A DNA stretch of 64,000 nucleotides from Desnuesiella massiliensis (GTDB lineage: Bacteria; Bacillota; Clostridia; Clostridiales; Clostridiaceae), in the NCBI RefSeq assembly GCF_001403615.1, contig NZ_LN879456.1:248001-312000 (forward strand). The letters run 5' to 3'. Positions 54,696 to 63,644 of the stretch are shown here, one piece after another. A program made the translations under genes and the position numbers. The notes under the pieces are model-generated. The model was not told where the DNA came from. It made no database searches and saw only the letters and a program-made list of their open reading frames with translations. Numbering within the stretch: the first letter of the stretch is position 1; the number at the start of each line of letters is the position of its first letter.

Positions 54696-55802
54696 ATGTT
54701 ATCTAATAAAAATAATAAACTAGTTTTTCATAAATTAATAGCGGAAATCGGTGGAAGTTTTGTTAAGCATACTATAAAAAAATACAATGGTGATTATAGA
54801 AGCCAGCATTTTGATACACGCTCTCATATAAACTCAATGATTTATTTAAATATACGTGGTTGCAAAAGTCTTAGAGAAGCTGAAAGTGAGATTTCTTCAA
54901 ATAAAAAGCTTAAAAATCTTATTAATGTACCAAGTGTCTCCCAGTTTTCCAGGAAAAATTCTGCGAGAGATTATAGAATTTTTGAAGATATATTTTATCA
55001 TTTGGTAGATAAGGCTAAAAGAAGACGCGGAGCCGTTAGGCTTATGAAGGACATTCCTCCTATCAAAATTATTGATTCATCAGTAATCTTAGTTGCTCTA
55101 AAGCTTGCTCCACATTTCCAAATGGACAATAGTAGAGCGGGTATAAAGATAAGCACTTTATTCAATGGTGAATTTCCAGAGAAAATTAACATAGTTAAAG
55201 GTAAGGTAAATGATAGAAAATGTATTGATGGCCTCTTTGAGCATAACAGCTGCATCTATGTTTTTGATAGAGGTTATTACGACTATAAATGGTACGATGA
55301 GCTTAGTAAGAAAGAAATAAAATTTGTTACAAGAGCTACTAAGCATTCCATAGTCATGGAGGAACGAATGATATCATCAGATCTTTCTAAAGATATATAT
55401 GATACTGAAGTTATTATGGGTACAAGCTATTCTAAGAATCTTACTACTAAAAGTTATAGAGAAATCATGACTTTTAATGAAGAAGGAGAGGCAGTGACCT
55501 TTATAACTAATATTTTTGATTTACCAGCTTCAGACATAATAAAGATCTATAAGCATAGATGGGAAATAGAATTATTCTTCAAATGGATTAAGCAAAACCT
55601 TAAAATAAAAAAACTCATTGGCTACAATGAAAATGCTATAAAAATACAAGTATTTTCAGCACTCATTTCTTATATGCTTATATACTTATGCTGTGATACT
55701 ACTGTTCTTAAGTACTCGATGCTTACCTTAACGCGTATTATAAGATCAAACTTACTCGAAGATTTTGATGAATATACAGTAGTATATTTCCGTACAGGTT
55801 AA
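54696..55802 (+). CDS. IS4-family DDE transposase
   Basis: ATG 54696 lies 7 bases after AAGGAGG. The protein has 368 aa. An N-terminal domain with HFDTRSHINSMIYLNIRGCK is typical of the IS4 group with a DUF4372-type start. The DDE catalytic residues are visible: Asp in KIIDSSVI, Asp in YVFDRGYYDY, and Glu in the Y-(2)-R-(3)-E-(6)-K signature IYKHRWEIELFFKWIK. No frameshift or stop is present, so the enzyme is probably functional. Confidence 0.9.
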   Translation: MLSNKNNKLVFHKLIAEIGGSFVKHTIKKYNGDYRSQHFDTRSHINSMIYLNIRGCKSLREAESEISSNKKLKNLINVPSVSQFSRKNSARDYRIFEDIFYHLVDKAKRRRGAVRLMKDIPPIKIIDSSVILVALKLAPHFQMDNSRAGIKISTLFNGEFPEKINIVKGKVNDRKCIDGLFEHNSCIYVFDRGYYDYKWYDELSKKEIKFVTRATKHSIVMEERMISSDLSKDIYDTEVIMGTSYSKNLTTKSYREIMTFNEEGEAVTFITNIFDLPASDIIKIYKHRWEIELFFKWIKQNLKIKKLIGYNENAIKIQVFSALISYMLIYLCCDTTVLKYSMLTLTRIIRSNLLEDFDEYTVVYFRTG

Positions 55803-55892
55803 CGCTTAAAAAAATTCTTCTTTGGGGAGGGGGAATCTATATGCGTATATCTTGGTTGATTTTTCAATATAAACCACATATCATAATTAAAA

Positions 55893-55930
55893 AACAAAGG
55901 ATGGAAAAATAACTTTCCATCCTTTGCTAA
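55893..55930 (+). terminator. Terminator of the transposase gene
   Basis: CAAAGGATGGAAA and TTTCCATCCTTTG pair around a 6-base loop within the insertion sequence. Confidence 0.75.
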
Positions 55931-56003
55931 TAAGCTGCTATCATGTTTTCAAAAATTGTCTTAATGCAACATTTAAAACCTCCGTCGCTTTTTTCTTATA
56001 AGG

Positions 56004-56729
56004 TTATTTTTCTTTCAACCTATTAACAATTACTTCCTTAGCTTTTTTTTCTAAAGTATCATCTAAAGAAGGTAATTTTATTTCAGAATATTTCAGTGTT
56101 AAAGCTTGAGATATAAGTCTGTCTGCTAATTCAGGATTTTTTGACAGTAAAGAACCGTGGAAATAGCTGCAATAAGTATTCTTATATATACAACCTTCGT
56201 AGCCATCTTCTCCATTATTTCCGTAACCATGAATGCATTTTCCAAGGGGCTTTAAGGTTCCTATATAAGTTCTGCCAGAGTGGTTTTCAAAGCCTACATA
56301 AGTTTCGTTGAACTCTTCATTATATATAACTGTATTTCCTATAAATCGAGTATCTCCACCCTCAGAATATATATCCAGGATATTTAGACCTTCTAACTTT
56401 TCCCCTGCAGGAGTGGTATAGTATTTTCCTAAAAGCTGATATCCACCACAAATTGCTAAAAATACTTTGTCAGACTCAATATATTTTTTTATGGACTCTC
56501 TTTTATACTGTGCCAAATCAGCAGAAACAATAGATTGTTCGTAGTCTTGTCCTCCGCCGAAAAATACTATATCATACAGAGTTTCATCAAAATACTCTCC
56601 AAGAGAAAGGTTATGAATGTTTACTTTTATGTCTCTTTTTTCACATCTATGCTTTAATACTAATATATTTCCTAGATCTCCATATACATTTAACAGATCA
56701 GGATATAAGTGACAAATATTTATTTCCAT
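56004..56729 (-). CDS. gatD: Lipid II isoglutaminyl synthase, glutaminase subunit GatD
   Basis: ATG 56729 follows AAAGGAGTTG; the frame opens 24 bases earlier. The protein has 241 aa. It is a class I glutamine amidotransferase: the nucleophile is C94 in LAICGGYQ and the catalytic His is H191 in SYFHGSLL. It supplies ammonia to MurT, which amidates the D-Glu of lipid II. murT lies directly upstream, 17 bases away. A recent insertion sequence sits just past its 3' end. Confidence 0.95.
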   Translation of the reverse strand: MEINICHLYPDLLNVYGDLGNILVLKHRCEKRDIKVNIHNLSLGEYFDETLYDIVFFGGGQDYEQSIVSADLAQYKRESIKKYIESDKVFLAICGGYQLLGKYYTTPAGEKLEGLNILDIYSEGGDTRFIGNTVIYNEEFNETYVGFENHSGRTYIGTLKPLGKCIHGYGNNGEDGYEGCIYKNTYCSYFHGSLLSKNPELADRLISQALTLKYSEIKLPSLDDTLEKKAKEVIVNRLKEK

Positions 56730-56746
56730 TAAAACAACTCCTTTAA

Positions 56747-58135
56747 TTACCACAATTTTTGTATATATCCCTTTGAATATAATGATTTTCTAAAATTAAT
56801 CATTGCAGTATAAGTTGCAAGTATATATATAGTTTGGTTAGAAGAACTTTTTATAGAGTCTAAAAGGTCATCAAAATCTTCTTTGATTATAAATTTGCTT
56901 TCTTCAAGACCAGCTATTTTAAGTCTTACAGCCATATCATAAGTCCTTAATCCAGATATGAATATTTGGTCTATATTTAAATTTTTGATCTTTTCAAAGT
57001 TAACATCCCAAATCCAAGAAACATCCCTGCCATCTGCATAATTATCATTTAACATAAAAGCAGCTCCTATTTTTTTATCATTTAGGCATAGAGTATCGAT
57101 GGCTTGGTTATAACCGGCAGGATTTTTTACAAGAACGATTTTTACTTCCTTACCATCTATATGTATAGTTTCTTGCCTTCCAAAGCTGGATTTTTGGTTT
57201 TCTAAAGCAGAATAGATAATTTTATCATCTATATTATATATCTTTGCAATAGAATAAGCGCATAAGGCGTTATATATGTTATAAACTCCAGGCTGGTTTA
57301 TTAAAAATTCTCTGTGATTTATTTTTACCTCAGAAAATTCAGCATTAATATCCTTTATAGAGTTTACTGAAAAATTCAGTAAAGGTCTCTTATATCCGCA
57401 ATTGGAGCAGTAAAAGTTTCCTAGATGATTATAAGTAACAAACTCGTAATCATAAGGAGCTTTGCAGCATTTGCAAAATTTCGCATCAGCGTTTATCTCT
57501 ACTTCCTTAGAATCATTTATAGGTGTTTCGAATCCATAATAAAAGCTTTGATTTTTGAGCTCTAAATTGCCTAATAAGGACTCATCGCCATTAAGTACTA
57601 ATTTGGAGCTTGGTGATTTATTAATACCCTCCAATATTTTATTTAGAGTAGTGTATACTTCTCCATACCTATCTAGCTGATCTCTAAATAGATTAGTGAT
57701 GGTTATTACTTCAGGATACAAATACTCTGTAATAAACTTAACATTAGCCTCATCTACCTCTATTACTGCATACTTTATTTCTTTTTTATTGAAGCTATAA
57801 TTTTCTATAAAACAACTAACAATGCCTGGCAGCATATTTGCTCCAGTGCTATTGGTAATAGTGTTAAATCCATTTTCTTTAAAAATATTATATATCATAC
57901 TGGTAGTAGTGGTTTTACCATTAGTGCCGGTTATAAGTATAACTTTATACTTTTTACTTATATCTTTTAGTATGCTAGGTGACAATTTTAATGCAACCCT
58001 TCCTGGAAAATTGCTTCCACCTTTTAAAAATTTTTGAGAAATCCTTAACACCGTTTTTGAAACTATTATGCTAAATATCGTTCTAATATTTATTTTAGAC
58101 ACCACCTTAGAGAATTTACTTTGGCATCTCCCCAA
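56747..58135 (-). CDS. murT: Lipid II isoglutaminyl synthase, Mur ligase subunit MurT
   Basis: The protein is up to 462 aa. The start is uncertain: TTG 58135 has no ribosome binding site before it, and GTG codons at 58105 or 58102 match the usual N-terminus (shortly before KINIRTIFSIIVSK) better. The P-loop is GTNGKTTT. A four-Cys zinc ribbon (CKCCKAPYDYEF to FYCSNCGYKRP) interrupts the central domain, as in known MurT. DUF1727-like sequence at the C-terminus contacts GatD. With GatD it converts D-Glu of lipid II to D-isoGln using ATP and glutamine at the inner membrane face. Confidence 0.95.
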   Translation of the reverse strand: MGRCQSKFSKVVSKINIRTIFSIIVSKTVLRISQKFLKGGSNFPGRVALKLSPSILKDISKKYKVILITGTNGKTTTTSMIYNIFKENGFNTITNSTGANMLPGIVSCFIENYSFNKKEIKYAVIEVDEANVKFITEYLYPEVITITNLFRDQLDRYGEVYTTLNKILEGINKSPSSKLVLNGDESLLGNLELKNQSFYYGFETPINDSKEVEINADAKFCKCCKAPYDYEFVTYNHLGNFYCSNCGYKRPLLNFSVNSIKDINAEFSEVKINHREFLINQPGVYNIYNALCAYSIAKIYNIDDKIIYSALENQKSSFGRQETIHIDGKEVKIVLVKNPAGYNQAIDTLCLNDKKIGAAFMLNDNYADGRDVSWIWDVNFEKIKNLNIDQIFISGLRTYDMAVRLKIAGLEESKFIIKEDFDDLLDSIKSSSNQTIYILATYTAMINFRKSLYSKGYIQKLW

Positions 58136-58372
58136 AAATAGCTAGTCAGTTTACTCGTCTATTTTGCGTAATACTGCGTCCACTATTAATTTGCATTAAA
58201 AGAGTTACTATAAAGTTGCGCTCTTTCCGCAGGACACCTGCGTTCCGCGCAAAAGTAACTCTATATTAATGCAAATTAATATTAGAACCCACTAATAGCT
58301 CCACTATTAATGGAACCTGTGTCCTTGTCTTACGCAAAATATCTTCGCATCTTTGACTAGTTATTTTTTTTA
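58134..58372. repeat. Nested-palindrome intergenic element
   Basis: Four sets of arms nest. AAAAATAGCTAGTCA (58134) with TGACTAGTTATTTTT is the outer pair. ATTTTGCGTAA with TTACGCAAAAT is next, perfect over 11 bases. Then TATTAATTTGCATTAA pairs with TTAATGCAAATTAATA, 16 bases perfect. AGAGTTACT with AGTAACTCT, and TTGCGC with GCGCAA around CGCAGG/CCTGCG, make the centre. The right outer arm supplies the last codons and stop of the gene ending at 58357. A short relative lies at 41381-41428. Confidence 0.8.
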
Positions 58373-59418
58373 CGATGCCTTAATTGAATAAAATTAAATT
58401 TATCACTTACTTTAAAATTGTCTGTGCTTAGTTTGTCCAGAGCTTTTTTCATTTCATCCCCTAATAGTAGAGAAGGATAAAATACTCCTTTGTTTTCATT
58501 AAGCCTATAAGGGTAAGCTTTTATTCCAATAGAAACTAAGTTTTTACCAGAAAACACAAAGCTTAATTGATATAAGTAATTTTCATTAATATTCATATAA
58601 GAATTTTTTATATTACTAAAAATTGTATTGTTAGATTTAATTATAAACCTATTTTTATATTTTTCGATAGAGTTGTTTTTATAATTATTTAATATAACTA
58701 CATCGCTGCCGATGTCAATAGAATACTTTAAGATTTTTTCAATATCAGCATCCTCTGAAAAATTTTTAGCATTAAAAATAACTATAATAGCATCGTTATT
58801 TTTTTTGGATTCGTTTATATCCTTAGACAATTTATCAATAAATTCATAAGTATAATTTAAAAAGTCAAAAGTAATAAATTTTAATTTGCTGCCATTACTT
58901 TGGATTCCCCAATTATAATTACTGAGTAAATAGTTAGTACCATTGCTTTCTAAAGTCTCTTTTATGTTAATAAACTCTTTGTTATCTGTATTTAAAAAGT
59001 TTAAAAGGTCAATAGATTGATCCTTTAAATATTTAAATAATACAGAGGTGTTTTGATACTTATTATCCTCGCCATAAAAAATCATAGAGGACAAGGAAAT
59101 GGTATCATTTGATAAAATTTGAGATATTTCGTTAAGTCCATTTATACCATATAAGAAACCTTCATCCAAGGGTGATTTAGAATTATAATTGATATTACCA
59201 CCTAGAGTTATGAATATTTCAGATAAGGGAGATGTACTTTTTTCTTTAGTGTTTGAGAATTTGTTAGAAAGCTCATAGGAATACTTTTTAAAAAATATAC
59301 TTAGATTTTCTAGCAGATATTTACCCTTAAAATCCTTTTTTGCACTATAAAATCCAAGAGAAAAAAACAGAATTAAAGCTAGAATAAAAAGGAGAATTAA
59401 GGTTTTCCTTTTCTTCAC
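58357..59418 (-). CDS. CapA-like protein lacking the usual metal ligands
   Basis: The protein has 353 aa. GTG 59418 follows GCAGGAGGG. An N-terminal membrane anchor (about residues 6-25) is followed by a CapA/PGA_cap-like fold: IFITLGGNINYN in place of the GDxML strand, SIDLLNFLNTDNKEF in place of the usual NLANNH segment, DAIIVIFNAKNF in place of the HWG strand, and SDVVILNNYKNNSIE in place of the GHHPH strand. All these metal-site His are gone, so the protein is probably not an active hydrolase. It is unusually rich in Asn, Ser and Lys. It is transcribed away from the TPR gene. Confidence 0.6.
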   Translation of the reverse strand: MKKRKTLILLFILALILFFSLGFYSAKKDFKGKYLLENLSIFFKKYSYELSNKFSNTKEKSTSPLSEIFITLGGNINYNSKSPLDEGFLYGINGLNEISQILSNDTISLSSMIFYGEDNKYQNTSVLFKYLKDQSIDLLNFLNTDNKEFINIKETLESNGTNYLLSNYNWGIQSNGSKLKFITFDFLNYTYEFIDKLSKDINESKKNNDAIIVIFNAKNFSEDADIEKILKYSIDIGSDVVILNNYKNNSIEKYKNRFIIKSNNTIFSNIKNSYMNINENYLYQLSFVFSGKNLVSIGIKAYPYRLNENKGVFYPSLLLGDEMKKALDKLSTDNFKVSDKFNFIQLRHRKKNN

Positions 59419-59742
59419 TTAAGTACCCTCCTGCATTCCTTATTGGCACGCAACAATTATCAATTGTCGCGCTTCCAGTATTCTTATTGTGCATCCTCAT
59501 ATTATTTACATAGAGAATCATTTAATAAGTATACCACAAACTAATGCACAATGCATAATGGATCCTATGGGAAAATTTAATACTATATGTAGAAAAAATT
59601 CGCTTTCTAAGAAATTTATACTATAGCATTTAAGAGGATTATTTGATAAAATGGTCATATATATTTTTATGACTATTTTAAATTATTGACAATTTTATAT
59701 TTATTTATATTAGGTTGTTTTACATATTTAATGAGGTGTAAT
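59419..59742. other. 324-base intergenic region between divergent genes
   Basis: It holds the start region of the CapA-like gene and an imperfect palindrome ACAATTATCAATTGT (about 59452-59466), a GC-poor repeat-like piece followed by GCACAATGCATAATGG. No gene is supported. Confidence 0.5.
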
Positions 59743-61488
59743 ATGATTAAAAAATATTTTAATGATATAAAGCATAGAGGATTGTTTAAATCAAAGATTT
59801 TATTCCCATTAGCAGGAATAGTACTAGCCTGTACTGTGAGTTTACCAACTATTTACATGAGCAGTAATAGGGTTAGAGAAGAGAAGATTACTATTGCTGA
59901 TAATGTAGCAGAGCAATATTTTTATGAAGTAAATTATACCAAAGCTATAGAGGAGTATGAAAAGCTTTTAGAAATTGATGATTCTCCAATATGGTTAGTA
60001 AAAATATCTGAAATATATTCTGTACAAGCATCCTTAGAAGACTCTAGAAATTTTATTTCTAGAGCTAAAGAATTAAGAAATAATCAGATAAAAGATGGTA
60101 TTGTAACTAAGAAAGAAGATTTCAAAGAAAAGGATTCTGATTTATTAAATTATATTATTTTTACTGAATTTATGAATAAGGATTATGAAGCTTCATTAAA
60201 GGATGGTGAGGAAGCCTTAAATCTTTATCCAACAAATAAGAATATAATCAAGACTATGTTTACTGTATATATGGCTAATAAGCAAATAGATAAAGCTAAG
60301 GCTTTAATTTCATCTTATCCTTTGGATAAAGAATCAGCCTATGACATGGCAGAATACGCTAGAATGCTTACTATAGTTGATAAATGGAATGAAGCTTTTG
60401 ATTATTTGAAAGAGGCTTGGAACAAAGATAAGGATGAATATAAGGTTTTTGATTTTATTGCTCAAATTGCTGCTTACAATAAGGATTCTTTGATTGAGAA
60501 AATAACAACCTTAATTAATAAAAATCCTTCTGAGACCTCCTATAAAATGTGGTTAGCTAAGATTTATTCAATGAAAAGCGAAACCTCAGAAGAGGCTACT
60601 AAGATATTGGAAGAGGTAAAAGATAGGGATATAGGGAAGATAGAACCTAGTCTTATTAGAGCTTCAATACTTCAAAACACAAAGGAACCTGAAGCGGCAG
60701 ATGAAATGATAGATAGGATTATTTCTGATAATAATTCAGATTACAGAGTCCTTCATACTGCAGCCTGGTATTATTTTAATAAAAAAAATTACACGGTGGC
60801 CTTAAATTATTGTAAACAATCTATATTAAAAAATAAGAACTATCCAGACAATTATGGTTTTTTAATGCCAGAGATCATGAAGGCTATGAATAAAAGTCAT
60901 GAAGGAGAGCCTTATTTTAGGACAGCCATGAGAAAAGAACCCTATAATTACAATATTATGGTTAACATAGCAAATTATTATTGGCACACTACTCAAGATA
61001 GTGACAAAGCTCTAGAGTATTTTAAATTTGCAGAAATGATAAAGCCTAACGATGGTGAAGTAAAATATAATATGGCAATGATTCATATCAATAATAAAAG
61101 AGAAGATGATGCTATTAGCTTGTTAAAAGAGTGTATAAAGATAGATGAGTCTGTACCAAAATATCATAGGACCTTAGGTACATTATATATGATTAAAGGC
61201 AATATGAATGAGGGAATTAAAGAGACCAGAGCTGCTTATCAAGCAGATAAGAATGACATATTAAATTTAAATAATGCAGGTATATATTATATTACTGTTG
61301 AAGAAAACTTAGATAGAGGTTTCTATAATATAAAAAGAGCTTATGAAAGCATAGTGGAAGAAACAGATAAATATACTAAGGATGTAATAACTGAAAATTA
61401 TAATAAAGCTAAGACTTTAGTTGATTCCTTTAATAACAGCAGTGGAAATGAAAATTTAAAGGTACCTGATTTTACTTTGTTCTATTGA
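59743..61488 (+). CDS. Membrane-anchored TPR protein
   Basis: ATG 59743 follows ATGAGGTGT; the frame opens earlier at 59686. The protein has 581 aa. One membrane helix (about residues 20-38, LFPLAGIVLACTVSLPTIY) follows a basic N-terminus. The rest is TPR-like repeats: EYEKLLEIDDSPIWLVKISE near the start and later AEMIKPNDGEVKYNMAMIHI and IDESVPKYHRTLGTLYMIKG. It is likely an extracytoplasmic scaffold for protein interaction. The partner is unknown, but the CapA-like gene next to it is divergent and also membrane-bound. Confidence 0.8.
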   Translation: MIKKYFNDIKHRGLFKSKILFPLAGIVLACTVSLPTIYMSSNRVREEKITIADNVAEQYFYEVNYTKAIEEYEKLLEIDDSPIWLVKISEIYSVQASLEDSRNFISRAKELRNNQIKDGIVTKKEDFKEKDSDLLNYIIFTEFMNKDYEASLKDGEEALNLYPTNKNIIKTMFTVYMANKQIDKAKALISSYPLDKESAYDMAEYARMLTIVDKWNEAFDYLKEAWNKDKDEYKVFDFIAQIAAYNKDSLIEKITTLINKNPSETSYKMWLAKIYSMKSETSEEATKILEEVKDRDIGKIEPSLIRASILQNTKEPEAADEMIDRIISDNNSDYRVLHTAAWYYFNKKNYTVALNYCKQSILKNKNYPDNYGFLMPEIMKAMNKSHEGEPYFRTAMRKEPYNYNIMVNIANYYWHTTQDSDKALEYFKFAEMIKPNDGEVKYNMAMIHINNKREDDAISLLKECIKIDESVPKYHRTLGTLYMIKGNMNEGIKETRAAYQADKNDILNLNNAGIYYITVEENLDRGFYNIKRAYESIVEETDKYTKDVITENYNKAKTLVDSFNNSSGNENLKVPDFTLFY

Positions 61489-61542
61489 TGTTTATTGGTT
61501 ATGGCTGAAAGAATATGATTATAATATAAAATTTAGAGATTA

Positions 61543-61578
61543 TAAATCCCTTGCAGCTTTAGTGAGGGATTTTAAATT
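61543..61578 (+). terminator. Possible terminator of the TPR gene
   Basis: AAATCCCT and AGGGATTT pair around a 13-base loop; a short T-run follows. Confidence 0.5.
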
Positions 61579-61665
61579 TGAACCATTAGGCTTTTTAAAA
61601 TATACCATAAAAAGTCATATAGTTGATAATATATAAGTTACACTAATTATAGGAGAGTGATATTA

Positions 61666-62646
61666 ATGTATCCTTTAAAATTTAATAATATTTATTTTGA
61701 TAAAATTTGGGGAGGTAGAGATTTAGAAATATTTAGAGATAATCTGCCTGAAGGTAACATAGGAGAAAGCTGGGATATTGCTTGCCATCCTCATGGTACA
61801 GGCATAGTTTCAAATGGGGATTATAAAGGTAAATCTTTAAAAGAATTAATTGAAAAAGAGAAGGAAAAAGTTGTAGGTACTGAAATATCTTTAGATAGAT
61901 TTCCGCTTTTAGTAAAATTGATTAATGCAAAGGATAAGCTTTCTGTTCAAGTGCATCCTGATGATGAGTATGGCTATAGGGTAGAGGGAGAACCTGGGAA
62001 AACAGAAGTGTGGTATGTGTTAGAAGCCTTTGAAGGAGCTAACTTGGTTGTGGGAACAAAGGATTGTACTAAAGAACAGTTTGTAGAAGCTATTAAAAAA
62101 GGCTCCTTTGACCAATATATGAATAGAATAGAGGTTAAGAAAGGAGAGGTTTTTTTTGTTAAAAGTGGGTTAGTACATGCTATCGGTGAAGGAGTAATAA
62201 TTGCTGAAATACAGCAAAATAGTGATACAACCTATAGGGTATATGACTATAATAGAGGGAGAGAATTACATATAGATAAGGCATTAGAAACCATAGATTT
62301 CTCATTAAAGGGAGGAAAGAGCAAAGGTATTAAAGTAGAATATCCTGGGTACACTAAAACTTATTTTTGTCTCTGTGAACATTTTGCACTAGAAAAATTT
62401 GATATAACTAATAATTTAAAAGATATAAGTGATAAAGAACGTTTTTATATACTTACTTGTACTGAAGGACATGGAAAAATAGTATATGATGAAGGTGAAC
62501 TCAACATAGTAAAGGGAGAGAGTGTGTTAATACCTGCAACTCTTGGTCAGTATAGTATAAAAGGAAATTTATCAGTTTTAAAGAGTTATGTGCCTAATAT
62601 TGAAAAAGTAGAAAAAGAAATTTTAGAGTCATGTACCACCAGCTGA
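61666..62646 (+). CDS. manA: Mannose-6-phosphate isomerase, class I
   Basis: ATG 61666 follows AGGAGAGTGAT. The protein has 326 aa. The cupin zinc site is visible: QVHPDDEYG holds Gln and His ligands, TEVWYVLEA the Glu, and GLVHAIGEGV the last His. It interconverts mannose 6-phosphate and fructose 6-phosphate in the cytosol. The final residues (SCTTS) and the TGA stop lie in or at the edge of the IS200-type element, so the native end has been replaced over the last few codons. The core is intact. Confidence 0.9.
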   Translation: MYPLKFNNIYFDKIWGGRDLEIFRDNLPEGNIGESWDIACHPHGTGIVSNGDYKGKSLKELIEKEKEKVVGTEISLDRFPLLVKLINAKDKLSVQVHPDDEYGYRVEGEPGKTEVWYVLEAFEGANLVVGTKDCTKEQFVEAIKKGSFDQYMNRIEVKKGEVFFVKSGLVHAIGEGVIIAEIQQNSDTTYRVYDYNRGRELHIDKALETIDFSLKGGKSKGIKVEYPGYTKTYFCLCEHFALEKFDITNNLKDISDKERFYILTCTEGHGKIVYDEGELNIVKGESVLIPATLGQYSIKGNLSVLKSYVPNIEKVEKEILESCTTS

Positions 62647-62737
62647 GCTGGTGGCTTGATTAAGCCCTATAAGGGCATGGTACTGGCGGCGCTACTCGCG
62701 CTCTAAAAAAACCGCCAATCGCAAAACTTTTACAGCG

Positions 62738-62763
62738 GCCACCCTCGTTGGGTGGCTTTTTTA
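62738..62763 (+). terminator. Terminator at the left end of the IS200-type element
   Basis: GCCACCC and GGGTGGC pair, followed by six T's on the plus strand. It would stop manA readthrough before it runs antisense into tnpA. Confidence 0.8.
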
Positions 62764-63237
62764 TTTGCTACCTTTTGCTGGCTCGCCCGTGAACGGGTCA
62801 ATATATTCTTTCATACTTATCTGTTCTGCTATTTGATCTTCTTGAAGTTGATTTTGTATATATTTTGCAACTGCAGTTTTATTTCTTCCAACTGTATCTA
62901 CATAATATCCTCTGCACCAAAAATGTCTGTTACCATATTTATATTTTAAATTTGCAAATCTATCAAAAATCATCAAGCTACTTTTCCCTTTTAATATTCC
63001 CATGAATTTTGATACACTCATTTTTGGTGGAATACTTACCAGCATATGTACATGATCTGGACATGCATTTGCTTCTATTATCTCTACTCCATTTCTTATA
63101 CATATCTCTCGTAGTATCTTGCCGATTTCTCCTTTATATTTCCCATATATTATCTGTCTTCTATACTTTGGTGCAAATACTATATGATATTGACACCTCC
63201 ATTTTGTATGTGTTAAGCTTTCTATGTCGTTACCCAT
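62761..63237 (-). CDS. tnpA: IS200-family transposase TnpA (Y1 HUH)
   Basis: ATG 63237 lies 8 bases after AGGAGGTG; GTG 63246 overlaps that site. The protein has 158 aa. The HUH motif is in ACPDHVHMLVSIPP and the catalytic Tyr is in the helix VAKYIQNQ, as usual for single-strand transposases. WRCQYHIVFAPKYRR opens the protein. HFWCRGYYVDTVG is also typical. No stop or frameshift is present. Confidence 0.95.
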   Translation of the reverse strand: MGNDIESLTHTKWRCQYHIVFAPKYRRQIIYGKYKGEIGKILREICIRNGVEIIEANACPDHVHMLVSIPPKMSVSKFMGILKGKSSLMIFDRFANLKYKYGNRHFWCRGYYVDTVGRNKTAVAKYIQNQLQEDQIAEQISMKEYIDPFTGEPAKGSK

Positions 63238-63366
63238 ACGACACACCTCCTATGATATTTTGTTTTGCGATTGTCAGTCGCTTTCATTTTATCATAGGAG
63301 TTTTTTTGTTCAGAGCTAAAGCCATTTTATCCACTGGCATAGCCAGTGGTTATCAAAGCAAAATAT

Positions 63367-63404
63367 AAGAGCATAATGCTTCAAAGAGCATTATGCTCTT
63401 TTGA
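63367..63404 (+). terminator. Terminator upstream of pckA
   Basis: AAGAGCATAATGCT pairs perfectly with AGCATTATGCTCTT around TCAAAG. It was probably the original terminator of manA before the element inserted. Confidence 0.85.
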
Positions 63405-63537
63405 ATTTCATAATTGTGGGAAATGCAAATTATATAACTTTTAATATAAATAATATACTCTATATACATTTAAAGTGTATACTTATGAAAGAAAGCATTC
63501 TAAAATGACTCAAAACTACGGAAGTATAAAATATTTC

Positions 63538-63566
63538 TTGCAATTTTCTGCATAATATGGCATAAT
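63538..63566 (+). promoter_or_regulatory. Promoter of pckA
   Basis: TTGCAA at 63538-63543 and CATAAT at 63561-63566 are separated by 17 bases, about 80 bases before the start codon. Confidence 0.6.
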
Positions 63567-63644
63567 GAAATAAGAGCACTGAGTAAAGGATTTCATGAGA
63601 AAATGAAGGAATTTATTCAGATAATATATTTTGGGGGGAAAATC

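Larger units (their letters stand above)
54547..55995 (+). mobile_element. IS4-family insertion sequence
   Basis: The ends are inverted: GAAAAAAGCGAC at 54547-54558 and GTCGCTTTTTTC at 55984-55995. A second inverted block, TGTTGCATTAA and TTAATGCAACA, lies about 20 bases inside each end. The element is about 1449 bases long, carries one complete transposase gene and ends 8 bases from the gatD stop codon. No clear target-site duplication is visible in the flanks. Confidence 0.85.
62633..63364 (-). mobile_element. IS200/IS605-type insertion sequence
   Basis: The left end has the hairpin CCACCAGCT-G-AGCTGGTGG (62636-62654) and GCCCTATAAGGGC (62664-62676), both enclosed by GTACC/GGTAC. The right end has CCACTGGC-ATA-GCCAGTGG (63331-63349). 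Sub-terminal hairpins and a single tnpA gene with no tnpB define this class. The exact ends are uncertain by a few bases. Confidence 0.85.
63238..63644. other. 407-base region before pckA
   Basis: It holds the right end of the IS200-type element, a terminator (63367-63404) and the pckA promoter (63538-63566). No other gene is seen. Confidence 0.6.

Noticed and set aside
59452..59466. Short palindrome ACAATTATCAATTGT as a regulatory operator
   Set aside because: It is imperfect, AT-rich and resembles common intergenic filler; no repeated partner site was found next to the divergent genes.
63009..63368. Plus-strand frame opposite the IS200 tnpA gene
   Set aside because: It is antisense to a well-supported transposase and has no family features.
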